Positions 54,466 through 63,871 of a stretch of 64,000 nucleotides of DNA are shown piece after piece. Origin of the DNA: Pseudoclavibacter sp. Marseille-Q3772 (GTDB lineage: Bacteria > Actinomycetota > Actinomycetes > Actinomycetales > Microbacteriaceae). Positions within the stretch are counted from its first letter, which is position 1; each line of letters opens with the position of its first letter. The translations under genes were made by a program, and so were the position numbers. The stretch spans positions 1,302,001 to 1,366,000 of the forward strand of contig NZ_OU745391.1 in the NCBI RefSeq assembly GCF_916618895.1, written 5' to 3'. The notes under the pieces were generated by a model, which searched no databases, was not told where the DNA came from, and was given only the letters and a program-made list of their open reading frames with translations.

Positions 54466-56661
54466 GAATCGCTGAATAAATACCGTCTAGATCGAGTCTC
54501 GTCGATGTAGGTTTTCCAGTCGCCAGATCGGGTTTGCTTGGTCGGTGATTGTCTGCAACGTCTCGGCATCGTTCGCAATAATGCCCAGGTGAGCGGAACA
54601 TTTGCTGTTCACTGATGGTTCCTCATGGCGGGTTTCGTGTGGGATTACCGGTAGTAGTTACAACGGTGTAATTCTAGTGACGCTTAAAGTGCGTGAATGT
54701 GAATGGATGCGGCCGATTTCGTTCCCCTTCCGGTTGTTGGGTTTCGGGTCCGTTGGGTGCCGGTGCTTCACCAATGTCGTGAGCCGTTGGAACGGGATGT
54801 TGGTGGATGGTTCTAGCAGCGGGCCATCGTTTCACGTGAAACATGGACAGGCTACTTAGTCGGGAAGCGAGCAACCGCTGTCAGCATTCTCGCGAACTCG
54901 TAGTGCATGAAGACGACCTTGTTGATGGTGGAACGGACACCAGGTGTCTAACTGCCTATACGCCGGAGGCACCGGCATAGCCGGTCTTGTAGTGGTTTCC
55001 ACGGAGCGATTGTTTGAATGTTTCACGTGAAACCGGAGTGCACGTCTCCGGCACTGTCCGCATGTCGGACCAGCAGCATCGTGAGTGTGTTGGAACACCA
55101 ACGACGTACGCCCACTGAGTCGTATTGTCGGTCCGGTAACTAACGGCCCAACGGGTGGATCGTTGGATCACTTCTATCGCTGTCTTGTTTGAGGCAATCC
55201 CCCAGTGGCCCGCCGCGCGGAAGTCAGTCAAAGGAGGCGTGGTCGCCAACTGCCGGTTCTGCAATCCGATCATCAGTCACGTTCAAAGTGCCCCTGATTC
55301 GGCGAATCATGCTGCTGCCTCGGACACTACGCCCAAGCACATACCCGGACCAGAAACGCAGCCCATCAGCCAGCTCCCCCTACTAACCAAGCTTCTAGCA
55401 ACCACGTATGCAGCAGTCCATACATCGGACAGATCCTGTTGCTACCCACGGGCCATTAACTACGCACTCAGCAGACCTCTAGATGAAACAGACCCTCCTA
55501 GTAGCCAAGCGTCGACTACCACGCGCGCAGCAACCATGCGGTGCTCTCTGGTGTCGTGAATTTCAGCGAAGATACCGCAACGTTTCACGTGAAACTAGAA
55601 TCTTTGACGCTCGCTCCATTCGCGAGGACGCGGCAGTCGTTTGGTTCCCGGAGTCGGCACAGAGGAACCGGAAGTCGCAATCCAGACATTCGTATGTTTC
55701 ACGTGAAACGACCTGGGGTGCTGAGTGAAGCCTGGTGCACAGGAGTGTTGCGAATCGTTGAGTCCTGCAGTCGCTGGTTTGTAAGCCACGTCACACGGCG
55801 GCTAGGACACTTCCTTAGTCCGAACAATGACCCATCCAAGCGACAAAGAAGAACGTAACGTCAAGCGAGTTCTAGGGAACACAGATAGCGTGGCGATCTG
55901 TCGGCTCGGAGACCTGATGCGGCGGACTGAGCTGGTGATGCTCGACGTCGTTCAACAGACGGTGGTCCACCGCCGAAGACTAAGCAACCTTACGCCGATC
56001 CCGGGTGCGAGTGTTTCACGTGAAACGAAGTGAAGAGCTCGCTCACGTCACCGCGTTGGCGGCACGTCGTCATGCGCGAAGCACTCGGGTGTGGAAAAGT
56101 TCCGGGTGTATGCCCCTTGTGCTGATGTCCACGCATCGGCGATTAGCCAATAGTCTTCGAGCACAACTCCTTGAGTCACAGTTCTAGGGTCACGGGCTTG
56201 TGCTCCTGAATCTTGGTAGACGGACCTCTGGACCGAACGCTGGATCCCAACGGCGGGCCCCTAGTAGACGGCACTCACCCTCAATGCTTCCTGCTGGGAC
56301 ACCGAACGATGAAAGTTCCTCACTGCTCAGTACTGCGTGTGTGTGGGGTGACACACACATACATAATGACGCGTTTCACGTGAAACATTGCGAGTTCGAG
56401 CTACGTACAGGGCTCGATGATGGGAAAAGCGATCCATCGACCGGCCCTGCAAGGTCGTTTCACGTGAAACTCCGGAAGGCTGAGACTGAACCGGCAGAAA
56501 TGAAATGAGCCGAATTCTGTGGAAGCCCAGAGTCTCTGATCCGTAGAAAACAAGGCGACAACAGGAGTGCCAATCGCCCCCCAATGGACCACCAGAGGTG
56601 CAAGAGAGCACGTCTAGTCATGCCGTTTCACGTGAAACAATGGAAGCAATGAAGGAGGAGC
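54466..56661. other. Gene-free centromere-like region with eight parS sites
   Basis: 2.2 kb without a plausible gene; the small open frames include parS translations (FHVK) and are not credible. Perfect parS cores GTTTCACGTGAAAC at 54829-54842, 55020-55033, 55582-55595, 55696-55709, 56013-56026, 56373-56386, 56457-56470 and 56625-56638. Composition is less GC-rich than in the flanking genes. These bind ParB and start the segregation complex near oriC. Confidence 0.93.
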
Positions 56662-57363
56662 ATGAGCGAAGAACTCAGTCAGGCGCAGATGACCGATTCA
56701 GAAGAGTCTCCAGTCACGCACGTCGTTCTGGACGGCGAACGCATCCCGGTTGAGCAGCGTCCCCGGGTCGCAGAACAGATCTTTGGTGACCGGGTAAACA
56801 TTGCACAGCGATACGCAGATGCTCTGGCACGTGATGGAGAAACGCTCGGGCTCCTTGGTCCTCTGGAATACCCACGACTGTGGACCCGACACGTGATCAA
56901 CAGCGCACTCATCGCTCCGCTACTCGAGGGAACCGTCGGGGACATTGGTTCTGGCGCGGGCCTACCCGGAATCCCCCTCGCAATCGCACGCCCTGACGTC
57001 AACTTCACACTGATTGAGCCAATGGAGCGTCGTCACACGTGGTTAACACAGCAGATCGAAGCGTTTGGGTTAACCAATGTCACGGCAATACGCGCACGCG
57101 CTGAAGAGCTCTTTGACTCTCATACCTTTGATCAGGTGACCGCTCGTGCCGTAGCCGCTCTCAGCAAGCTCATCCCATGGGCAGCACCACTCGTACGCTA
57201 TGAGGGAGAGCTCGTGCTACTCAAGGGCCGTAATGCGGAAGCAGAGATCGAGAAGGCGAAGAAACAAATCCGCAAGTTCGGACTAGAGGATGTACGTGTT
57301 GAAGAAGTCGGTACTGACTTGGACACCGAATCGACGCGCGTCGTCCGAGCAACAATTCGGTAA
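56662..57363 (+). CDS. rsmG: 16S rRNA (guanine527-N7)-methyltransferase
   Basis: 233 residues, strong AAGGAGGAG site. SAM-binding motif VGDIGSGAGLPGIPLAIARP; substrate-site segment LIEPMERRHTWL; and TARAVAALSKLIPWAAPL. Methylates 16S rRNA G527; loss gives low-level streptomycin resistance in other bacteria. Conserved position before parAB. Confidence 0.95.
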   Translation: MSEELSQAQMTDSEESPVTHVVLDGERIPVEQRPRVAEQIFGDRVNIAQRYADALARDGETLGLLGPLEYPRLWTRHVINSALIAPLLEGTVGDIGSGAGLPGIPLAIARPDVNFTLIEPMERRHTWLTQQIEAFGLTNVTAIRARAEELFDSHTFDQVTARAVAALSKLIPWAAPLVRYEGELVLLKGRNAEAEIEKAKKQIRKFGLEDVRVEEVGTDLDTESTRVVRATIR

Positions 57364-57409
57364 CCAGCGAAGGCCGCAGGGCACTTAGAACTCAGGCTGA
57401 AGCGTTGAT

Positions 57410-57540
57410 GTTTCACGTGAAACACCGCCAACCCTGGCACCAGTACGGCAGTTATCCACAGGATCGCGCAGTTGTTCACAGAAAGAACGCTATCTGTGGA
57501 TAACTCTCTGGTGCAGCCGAGTTACTCACATCCAGCGTCA
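57410..57540. promoter_or_regulatory. Ninth parS plus DnaA boxes upstream of parA
   Basis: parS GTTTCACGTGAAAC at 57410-57423; perfect DnaA boxes TTATCCACA 57452-57460 and TGTGGATAA 57495-57503; one-mismatch TTGTTCACA-type box at 57472-57480 (two mismatches) and TTACTCACA near 57523-57531. Lies in the 261-bp rsmG-parA gap, so ParB and DnaA could both act on parA transcription. Confidence 0.75.
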
Positions 57541-57624
57541 ATGAGCGATATGGCGGATAGAAAGTGCGAGGATTGACGCTAACCACTAACAAACAAGACG
57601 GGTCGAGAAAGGGGCGCGCCAGCA

Positions 57625-58509
57625 ATGTTTGACGAGTTCGACTCTCCGCTTGGACGTCAGCTCGCGGCGCTGCGTCAGCGACGCAAGAAGCTGCAGACCG
57701 AAACGATGCCCGCACCGACACAGACCCGCATCCTGGCCGTCTCCAACCAAAAGGGCGGCGTTGGCAAAACCACCACAACGGTGAACCTTGCAGCAGCGTT
57801 CGCGCTCAACGGTATGCGAGTACTCGTCGTAGATATCGACGCGCAGGGAAATGCATCAAGCGCACTCGGTATTGATACGCATGCGAACATCTCCGGCACC
57901 TACGAAGCCATGCTTCACGATGTGCCGATGGCGGAGGTCGTTGCTCAATCGACCAGCATCGAGAACCTCTACTGCTGCCCAGCAACCCTTGCTCTAGCCA
58001 GCGCCGAAATCGAACTCTTCCCACTCGAGGACGGGCAGACAAGACTTCACCGCAGCCTTTACCAATACCTCAACGACAGCGCCGCGGAAGGTCGCGCCTA
58101 CGACTATGTGCTGATTGACTGCCCGCCTTCACTGGGCATGCTCACCATGAACGCCTTTAGTGCGGCGAAAGAGATTCTGGTGCCCATGCAAACCGAGTAT
58201 TACGCCCTGGAGGGGCTCGAGCAGCTCGTTCGGTCGATCATGTCGTTCTCCTCGCGACTGTCGAACCCACCGCGACTTTCCACCATCCTGCTAACCATGT
58301 TTGATAAGCGCCTCAACCTGGCGCGAGAGGTTGTCGAGGATGTGCGTGCGCACTTCCCGCGCGAGACGCTGGAGACAACAATCCCACGCTCCGTGAGAAT
58401 CTCAGAGGCTCCGAGCTATCAGCAGACGATCATGACGTATGAACCCGATGGCGTAGGCGCGGTCGCCTACCGAGAAGCCGCACTCGAAATTGCACGGCGA
58501 GGAGCATAA
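57625..58509 (+). CDS. parA: Chromosome partitioning ATPase ParA
   Basis: 294 residues. Deviant Walker A KGGVGKTTTTVNLAAA (about 50-65), Walker A' DIDAQGNASSALG, Walker B VLIDCPPSLG. Moves ParB-parS complexes along the nucleoid. Basic N-terminus before the ATPase domain. 6 bp to parB, hence an operon. Confidence 0.96.
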   Translation: MFDEFDSPLGRQLAALRQRRKKLQTETMPAPTQTRILAVSNQKGGVGKTTTTVNLAAAFALNGMRVLVVDIDAQGNASSALGIDTHANISGTYEAMLHDVPMAEVVAQSTSIENLYCCPATLALASAEIELFPLEDGQTRLHRSLYQYLNDSAAEGRAYDYVLIDCPPSLGMLTMNAFSAAKEILVPMQTEYYALEGLEQLVRSIMSFSSRLSNPPRLSTILLTMFDKRLNLAREVVEDVRAHFPRETLETTIPRSVRISEAPSYQQTIMTYEPDGVGAVAYREAALEIARRGA

Positions 58510-58515
58510 CCAACA

Positions 58516-59766
58516 ATGGCAACGAAGAAACGAACCGGACTCGGTCGCGGCTTGAGCGCTCTCATCCCGTCGACTCCGCCCACTTCTGAGCGGGATATTG
58601 ATGTCTTCTTCAACGGTTCGGCTCCAACCGGTCGAAGCCAGAGCGCAGCTACGACTGCAGCTGCGTCATCGAGAACAACACCTAAGAAACCAGCTACGGC
58701 AGGGACAACAACACAACGCACCGCAGCCGCGAAGCCGGCGTCCACGTCATCGAATAAGAAAACAGCTGCTAGCAACTCAAGCAAGAAACGCAGTAAGTCT
58801 ACATCGAAGAATGTCGACTCTTCGAAGCGAGAAGCCTCACGCAAGCGGTCCGAATCCACGGCGAACACCAAACCAAACACTAATAACGCCGCAGAACAGG
58901 CGACGCCCGAGCAAGAAACCGAATTGCTTCCCGTTCCAGGAGCGCGCTTAGCCGAACTTGACCCGTACCGGATCGTGCCCAACGCGAAACAGCCGCGTCA
59001 AGAGTTTGATGAAGAAGCGCTGGACGAACTCATCGTCTCGGTTCGTGAGTTCGGCGTGCTTCAACCCATTGTGGTGCGTCCACTGGCCAGTGAAGATCCC
59101 AGGGTCGCTGAGGGCGAATACGAACTCATTATGGGTGAGCGTCGCCTGCGCGCCACGAAGGCATCCGGCCGGACGTCGATCCCCGCGATTATCCGCGACA
59201 CGAACGACGAAGACATGCTGCGTGACGCGCTACTCGAGAACTTGCATCGAGCAGAACTCAATCCGCTCGAAGAAGCATCCGCATACCGGCAGTTGCTCGA
59301 TGATTTTGGATGCACCCAGGACGAGCTCGCGGAACGTATCAGTCGTTCTCGGCCGCAGATTTCGAATACGCTCCGACTGCTGAACTTGCCGGTTGAAGTA
59401 CAGCGTCGCGTAGCTGCCGGGGTGCTCAGCGCCGGACATGCGCGAGCTGTGCTGTCTGTCGGTGAACCGGTGGCGATGGCGCAGCTTGCCGACAAGATCG
59501 TTAACGAACAGCTATCGGTTCGTCAGGCAGAGGCCGCTGCCGCAACAGCCGCCACGCGAGCGGGTCGATCAGCACCGCGCCGCGAGCAGCACTCCGATTC
59601 ACTCACCGCACACCTGAACGAGTTGGGGGAACGCCTCGGCGATCGCCTGAACACCCGAGTGCAGGTGTCCCTGCGCAAAACGAAGGGTACGATTCGAATC
59701 GACTTCGCGTCGATGGCCGACCTGAATCGCATCCTCGAGGAACTCGGAGAGGAGGCAGCGCAGTGA
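58516..59766 (+). CDS. parB: Chromosome partitioning CTPase/DNA-binding protein ParB
   Basis: 416 residues. N-terminal ParA-interacting peptide (KRTGLGRGLSALIP), a long Ser/Thr/Lys/Ala-rich linker of about 100 residues (longer than usual), then the ParB/Srx domain with GERRLRATKASG, the helix-turn-helix (LAERISRSRPQISNTLRLL, LSAGHARAVL) and the C-terminal dimer domain. Binds the nine parS sites upstream and spreads with CTP. Confidence 0.95.
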   Translation: MATKKRTGLGRGLSALIPSTPPTSERDIDVFFNGSAPTGRSQSAATTAAASSRTTPKKPATAGTTTQRTAAAKPASTSSNKKTAASNSSKKRSKSTSKNVDSSKREASRKRSESTANTKPNTNNAAEQATPEQETELLPVPGARLAELDPYRIVPNAKQPRQEFDEEALDELIVSVREFGVLQPIVVRPLASEDPRVAEGEYELIMGERRLRATKASGRTSIPAIIRDTNDEDMLRDALLENLHRAELNPLEEASAYRQLLDDFGCTQDELAERISRSRPQISNTLRLLNLPVEVQRRVAAGVLSAGHARAVLSVGEPVAMAQLADKIVNEQLSVRQAEAAAATAATRAGRSAPRREQHSDSLTAHLNELGERLGDRLNTRVQVSLRKTKGTIRIDFASMADLNRILEELGEEAAQ

Positions 59767-59822
59767 CGCGCTGATCGCGCTGATGAAGCCTTAGACCGGC
59801 CACAGCGCGAGCAACTACGCGG

Positions 59823-60881
59823 TCAACAGTCGTCGCTCGGTGCCGCAGCAGCAACCGGAGCATCGTCCTCACCGGCCCGCACGAACGCCATTTGTGGCGC
59901 CTCAGGGGTATTCCGAGGTCCACGCACAGCAGCAACCGAAGCGAGCTTCGCGTATACATCCGAAAGCGTCAGCCCCGCCGCTTCAATGCCCTGCGGCACA
60001 AGCGAGGTCTCAGTCATTCCAGGAATCGGATCAGCCTCAATAAACCAAGGCTTGCCGTCAGCATCCACGATGAAGTCAACCCGTGCAACATCGGCCAAAC
60101 CGATTAGCCGGAAAGCATGCACCGCCTGCTTCGCAACCAGCTGCGCCACTTCCTCATCCAGTCGCGCCGGAACATAGTATGTTGTCTCACCCGCGTTATA
60201 GCGGGCAGCGTAGTCAAACACACCGGTGTTGGGGACGGTCTCAACCGCTGGTACAGCAAACGGTCCCTCACCCAAATCCAGCACGCCGACCATCACCTCG
60301 GTGCCGGCAATGAACTTCTCGATCAACACGCTGTCGCAATAGGTGAACGCGGTCATTAGCGCGCGTCCAAACTCGGTGACATTCGACACCTGCGTGACAC
60401 CCTGCGCCGAGCCGCCCTCAACCGGCTTCACCACTGCAGGGAAATCGATACCACGGGCGATGGCCTCAATGACACTCTTCGCACCCAGCTCGCGGAAGGT
60501 CTGGTTCTGCAACACAATGGAAGGTGGCGTGGCAATACCGGCACGCTTGGCTAATGCCTTCGCAGTCGCCTTACTCCAAGCGAGCTTCGCAGCGGTCGGA
60601 CGCGAACCAACATAGGGAATGCCGTTCGCGCGCAGCAACGAATACAGCGCACCGTTCTCCCCAGAGGCACCGTGCAGCACCGGCCACACCACATCCACCT
60701 CGTCGCTGTGCCCCAACAGCCACGGCAACAACTCGCTGTCGGGCTCTCGCACCGTGACCTTGGCACCCGCACGAGTCAGCGCATCCGCCACTCGACGCCC
60801 CGAACGCAACGAAACATCGCGCTCGTGCGAAATTCCGCCCGAAAGAATCACCACGTGGCGACCCTGGATAGTCATTGGCAT
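59823..60881 (-). CDS. ddl: D-alanine--D-alanine ligase
   Basis: 352 residues, ATP-grasp fold. VVILSGGISHERDVSLRSG at the N-terminus, VWPVLHGASGENGALYSLL, FPAVVKPVEGGSAQGVT, and ARVDFIVDADGKPWFIEADPIPGMTETSL near the end fit the Ddl family. Makes the D-Ala-D-Ala dipeptide of the peptidoglycan precursor. The usual catalytic ExNxxPG is ..EADPIPG here (Asn replaced by Asp), a small but noteworthy variation at a metal-ligand position; it could reflect a Ddl-like branch. Confidence 0.88.
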   Translation of the reverse strand: MPMTIQGRHVVILSGGISHERDVSLRSGRRVADALTRAGAKVTVREPDSELLPWLLGHSDEVDVVWPVLHGASGENGALYSLLRANGIPYVGSRPTAAKLAWSKATAKALAKRAGIATPPSIVLQNQTFRELGAKSVIEAIARGIDFPAVVKPVEGGSAQGVTQVSNVTEFGRALMTAFTYCDSVLIEKFIAGTEVMVGVLDLGEGPFAVPAVETVPNTGVFDYAARYNAGETTYYVPARLDEEVAQLVAKQAVHAFRLIGLADVARVDFIVDADGKPWFIEADPIPGMTETSLVPQGIEAAGLTLSDVYAKLASVAAVRGPRNTPEAPQMAFVRAGEDDAPVAAAAPSDDC

Positions 60882-60943
60882 TACTCCTTCTCTCTAGGCG
60901 GTGTGGCACTGCAACCGTGCGTGGCCCCAGTGCGGACGCTTCA

Positions 60944-62272
60944 CTAGACCAGATCTGGCGGTGCCGCCGAAACATGCCGTTCCGGCCGCGTTGGCGTTGC
61001 TATCTCGCCGAACGTTTCCAGCAGATCAAGTTCTTCGTTGACGACGTTCGCGAGCCGGCGCACACCCAAACGAATCCGTTCAGGATCAGGAAAACTGAAC
61101 GACAAACGAATCTTGTCGTGACCGCGACCATCAACATAGAACCCGGTACCGGGGGTATACGCCACGAGCTCCTTCACCGCGCGCGGCAACATCTGCTTCG
61201 AATCCAACCCCTCCGGCAGCTGCACCCAGGTGAAAAAACCACCGTCCGGGTTCGTCCAGCTCAGCTGGGGGAGATGTTCCTGCAATGCATCGAGCATCGA
61301 ATCGCGACGTTCCCGATAGATTCCGCGGAAGGTGTCGATCTGCCCGCGCCAATCCGTTCCAGAGAGGAACTCTGTCACCAGCCACTGGTTCATCATCGAC
61401 GGCGACAGAATCGAAGACTCGACCGACAACACAACCTTCTCGCGGATACCGTGCGGAGCCACCACGAACCCGACGCGCACTCCCGGCGAGAGAATCTTCG
61501 AGAACGAACCCAGATAGATCACATGCTTTGAGTCAAGCGAACGGATCGCATCCGGGGCCGGCGAATCAAAGTACAGCAGCCCGTACGGGTTATCCTCAAC
61601 AATCAAAATGTCTTCGCGGATGCACAGATCGAGCACTTCACGACGTCGCGTCGCCGACATGGTTACGCCAGTCGGGTTGTTGTAGTTCGGCACCGTATAC
61701 AGGAACTTCACCGACTTACCCTCGGCGCGGGCAGCGTGAATCGCCTTCGTGAGCCCATCCAGATTCAAGCCCTCATCGTCCATATCAACGTGGCGGATAT
61801 CCGCCTCATACGACTTGAACGTGCCCAAAGCACCCACGTAACTGGGCGACTCGACAAGGATGACATCACCCGGATCGATAAACAGCTTCGTCACCAGATC
61901 GATAGCGTGCTGCGAACCTGTCGTGGTGATGATGTCATCGGCGTTGGCGTCAGTGATGCCCTCCATCGCGATGAGTTCGAGGATCTGTTCGCGCAATTGC
62001 GGCAAGCCCTGACCGCCACCGTACTGCAGCGCGTCCGGGCCGTGCTCGCGCATCATCGATTCGAACGCCGCATGTACCAGCTCATCGGGAAGCCCGGCAA
62101 CAAACGGCGAACCACCCGCAAGCGAAACCACCTCCGGACGCGAAGCGACCGCAAACAACGCTCGCACTTCACTCGCCGACAGACCGCGAGTGCGAGCTGC
62201 GTAATTGGAGTACCAGGGGTCTAGAGTCCGACCGCCCGAGGGCTGAGGGTTATTCTGCGCTGACACATCCAT
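60944..62272 (-). CDS. PLP-dependent aminotransferase, class I/II (2-aminoadipate/MocR-like)
   Basis: 442 residues. LSASEVRALFAVASRPEVVSLAGGSP, LQYGGGQGLPQLREQI, TTGSQHAIDLV, PNYNNPTG and the PLP lysine in LGSFSKILSPGVRVGF are typical of the LysN/aminoadipate-type branch. The exact amino acid substrate is not decidable. Standalone enzyme with no DNA-binding domain. 62 bp from ddl on the same strand. Confidence 0.9.
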   Translation of the reverse strand: MDVSAQNNPQPSGGRTLDPWYSNYAARTRGLSASEVRALFAVASRPEVVSLAGGSPFVAGLPDELVHAAFESMMREHGPDALQYGGGQGLPQLREQILELIAMEGITDANADDIITTTGSQHAIDLVTKLFIDPGDVILVESPSYVGALGTFKSYEADIRHVDMDDEGLNLDGLTKAIHAARAEGKSVKFLYTVPNYNNPTGVTMSATRRREVLDLCIREDILIVEDNPYGLLYFDSPAPDAIRSLDSKHVIYLGSFSKILSPGVRVGFVVAPHGIREKVVLSVESSILSPSMMNQWLVTEFLSGTDWRGQIDTFRGIYRERRDSMLDALQEHLPQLSWTNPDGGFFTWVQLPEGLDSKQMLPRAVKELVAYTPGTGFYVDGRGHDKIRLSFSFPDPERIRLGVRRLANVVNEELDLLETFGEIATPTRPERHVSAAPPDLV

Positions 62273-62330
62273 CCTTTTCGAGTAACAGCCGATGGTTCAG
62301 TCTACGCCTGCGGTGCCACGCGGCACAGTT

Positions 62331-62379
62331 CGGATGCGGGCCGGTCGCGACATACACGCGCGACTCCAACCCGCATCCG
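62331..62379 (-). terminator. Candidate terminator of trxB-trxA
   Basis: CGGATGCGGG (62331-62340) and CCCGCATCCG (62370-62379) are perfect complements 29 bp apart, with further weak pairing inside (CGGTCGCG/CGCGACTC). Lies after trxA on the minus strand; no T tract. Confidence 0.4.
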
Positions 62380-62392
62380 GCACAGTGTCGAG

Positions 62393-62716
62393 CTAGTCGA
62401 GGAAGCCGTCGAAGTCCTGTTCCAGGGCGGCGCGTGGCTTCGCGCCGACGACCTCGCGTTGCACTTTGCCCTTGTCGAAGAGCTTGATCGCGGGGATGGA
62501 GGTGATCTGATACTTCATCGCCAGATCCATCTCTTCGTCAATATTCACCTTGACGACCTTTACCTTCGGGTGCGCCTCAGCGATCGCATCCAATACCGGA
62601 GCGACCTGACGGCAGGGACCGCACCACGGCGCCCAGAATTCGACAATGACTGGTCCATCGTGATTGATGACCTCGGCATCAAACTCTGCGGTGGTGACGT
62701 TCTTCGCGGTGGACAT
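62393..62716 (-). CDS. trxA: Thioredoxin
   Basis: 107 residues, single thioredoxin fold with active site WCGPC (31-35) and cis-proline region SIPAIKLF. Cytoplasmic dithiol reductant, recycled by the adjacent TrxB. Its ATG overlaps the trxB stop by one base. Confidence 0.97.
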   Translation of the reverse strand: MSTAKNVTTAEFDAEVINHDGPVIVEFWAPWCGPCRQVAPVLDAIAEAHPKVKVVKVNIDEEMDLAMKYQITSIPAIKLFDKGKVQREVVGAKPRAALEQDFDGFLD

Positions 62717-63708
62717 TAGTTCTCCTCAGTTGTCGTTGGTTCGGGAGCAAGCTGAGCTGCGGGCTCAACCTGTTGCAACAGCTCGTCGGGAAGCCCGGTG
62801 ATGTACGCTTCGGCATCCAGCGCGGCCACACAGCCAGACCCGGCCGCGGTAATGGCCTGACGGTAGTGATCGTCGATCACGTCACCGGCGGCGAATACAC
62901 CGGGCAGATTCGTGATCGAGCTGCGACCGTCTACGGCAATAACACCCTCATCGGTCAATTCAAGCTGCCCTTCAAAGAGCGATACTCGCGGATCGTTGCC
63001 GATCGCAACGAATGCGCCGGTGACCGGCAGTTCTGACTCCTCACCGGTGACGTTATTGCGCAGCTTCACGAACTGCAGGGTCGCCTCGCCACCGAACTCG
63101 ACGACTTCGGTGTTCGTGAGCCAGTCAATCTTCGGGTTGTTACGGGCGCGCTCAAGCATGATTTTCGAGGCGCGGAACTGTTCGGAGCGGTGCACGATGG
63201 TGACGCGCTCGGCAAAGCGCGTGAGGAATGTTGCTTCTTCCATCGCCGAGTCGCCGCCGCCGACCACGATGATGTGCTGATCCTTAAAGAACGCGCCGTC
63301 ACAGGTTGCACACCACGCAATTCCCTTGCCGGCGAGGGTGTCCTCACCCGGAACACCAAGGTGTCGGTAGGCCGACCCGGTCGCGGCGATCACGGCGAGC
63401 GCCTGGAACTCACCCGAATACGCGGTGGTGATGGTCTTCACCTGGTCGGTCAGTGACACTTCGGTGACGTCGTCGTAGACCAGCTCGGTGCCAAATCGTT
63501 CGGCCTGCTCCTGCAGTTTCTGCATCAGATCAGGGCCCAGTACGCCCTCGGGGAATCCGGGGAAGTTCTCCACATCGGTGGTGTTCATCAATTCGCCACC
63601 CACTTCAACCGCAGAGGTGAACAGCACCGGGTTCAGCCCGGCCCGAGCCACGTAGATGGCTGCGGTGTAGCCGGCTGGACCGGAGCCAATAATGGCGACG
63701 TTTCGCAT
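62716..63708 (-). CDS. trxB: Thioredoxin reductase
   Basis: 330 residues. FAD motif GSGPAGYTAAIYVARAG, redox pair CATC at 133-136, NADPH motif VVGGGDSAMEEATFLT and C-terminal FAD contact GVFAAGDVIDDHYRQ. Reduces TrxA with NADPH. AGGAGGA-type ribosome site before the ATG. A short Pro/Thr/Glu-rich tail is extra. Confidence 0.97.
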   Translation of the reverse strand: MRNVAIIGSGPAGYTAAIYVARAGLNPVLFTSAVEVGGELMNTTDVENFPGFPEGVLGPDLMQKLQEQAERFGTELVYDDVTEVSLTDQVKTITTAYSGEFQALAVIAATGSAYRHLGVPGEDTLAGKGIAWCATCDGAFFKDQHIIVVGGGDSAMEEATFLTRFAERVTIVHRSEQFRASKIMLERARNNPKIDWLTNTEVVEFGGEATLQFVKLRNNVTGEESELPVTGAFVAIGNDPRVSLFEGQLELTDEGVIAVDGRSSITNLPGVFAAGDVIDDHYRQAITAAGSGCVAALDAEAYITGLPDELLQQVEPAAQLAPEPTTTEEN

Positions 63709-63871
63709 GGGTTGTCCTCCTGTGCGGTTTATGGATGCTGTCGGTTACGTCCCACGGCCAGTTGACCGGATGCTTCGGGTAACGCGCGTGTGGCAAATCT
63801 AGTTCATTCTTGCGCGAACTCCTGTGTTGATTCGGAGGATGCGCCCGCCGTACTGCGTGTGCTGTGCGCGG

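Noticed and set aside
54602..56508. Several 80-105 residue open frames in the jag-rsmG gap
   Set aside because: No ribosome sites or family similarity; some include the FHVK translation of parS sites. The region is a centromere, not coding.
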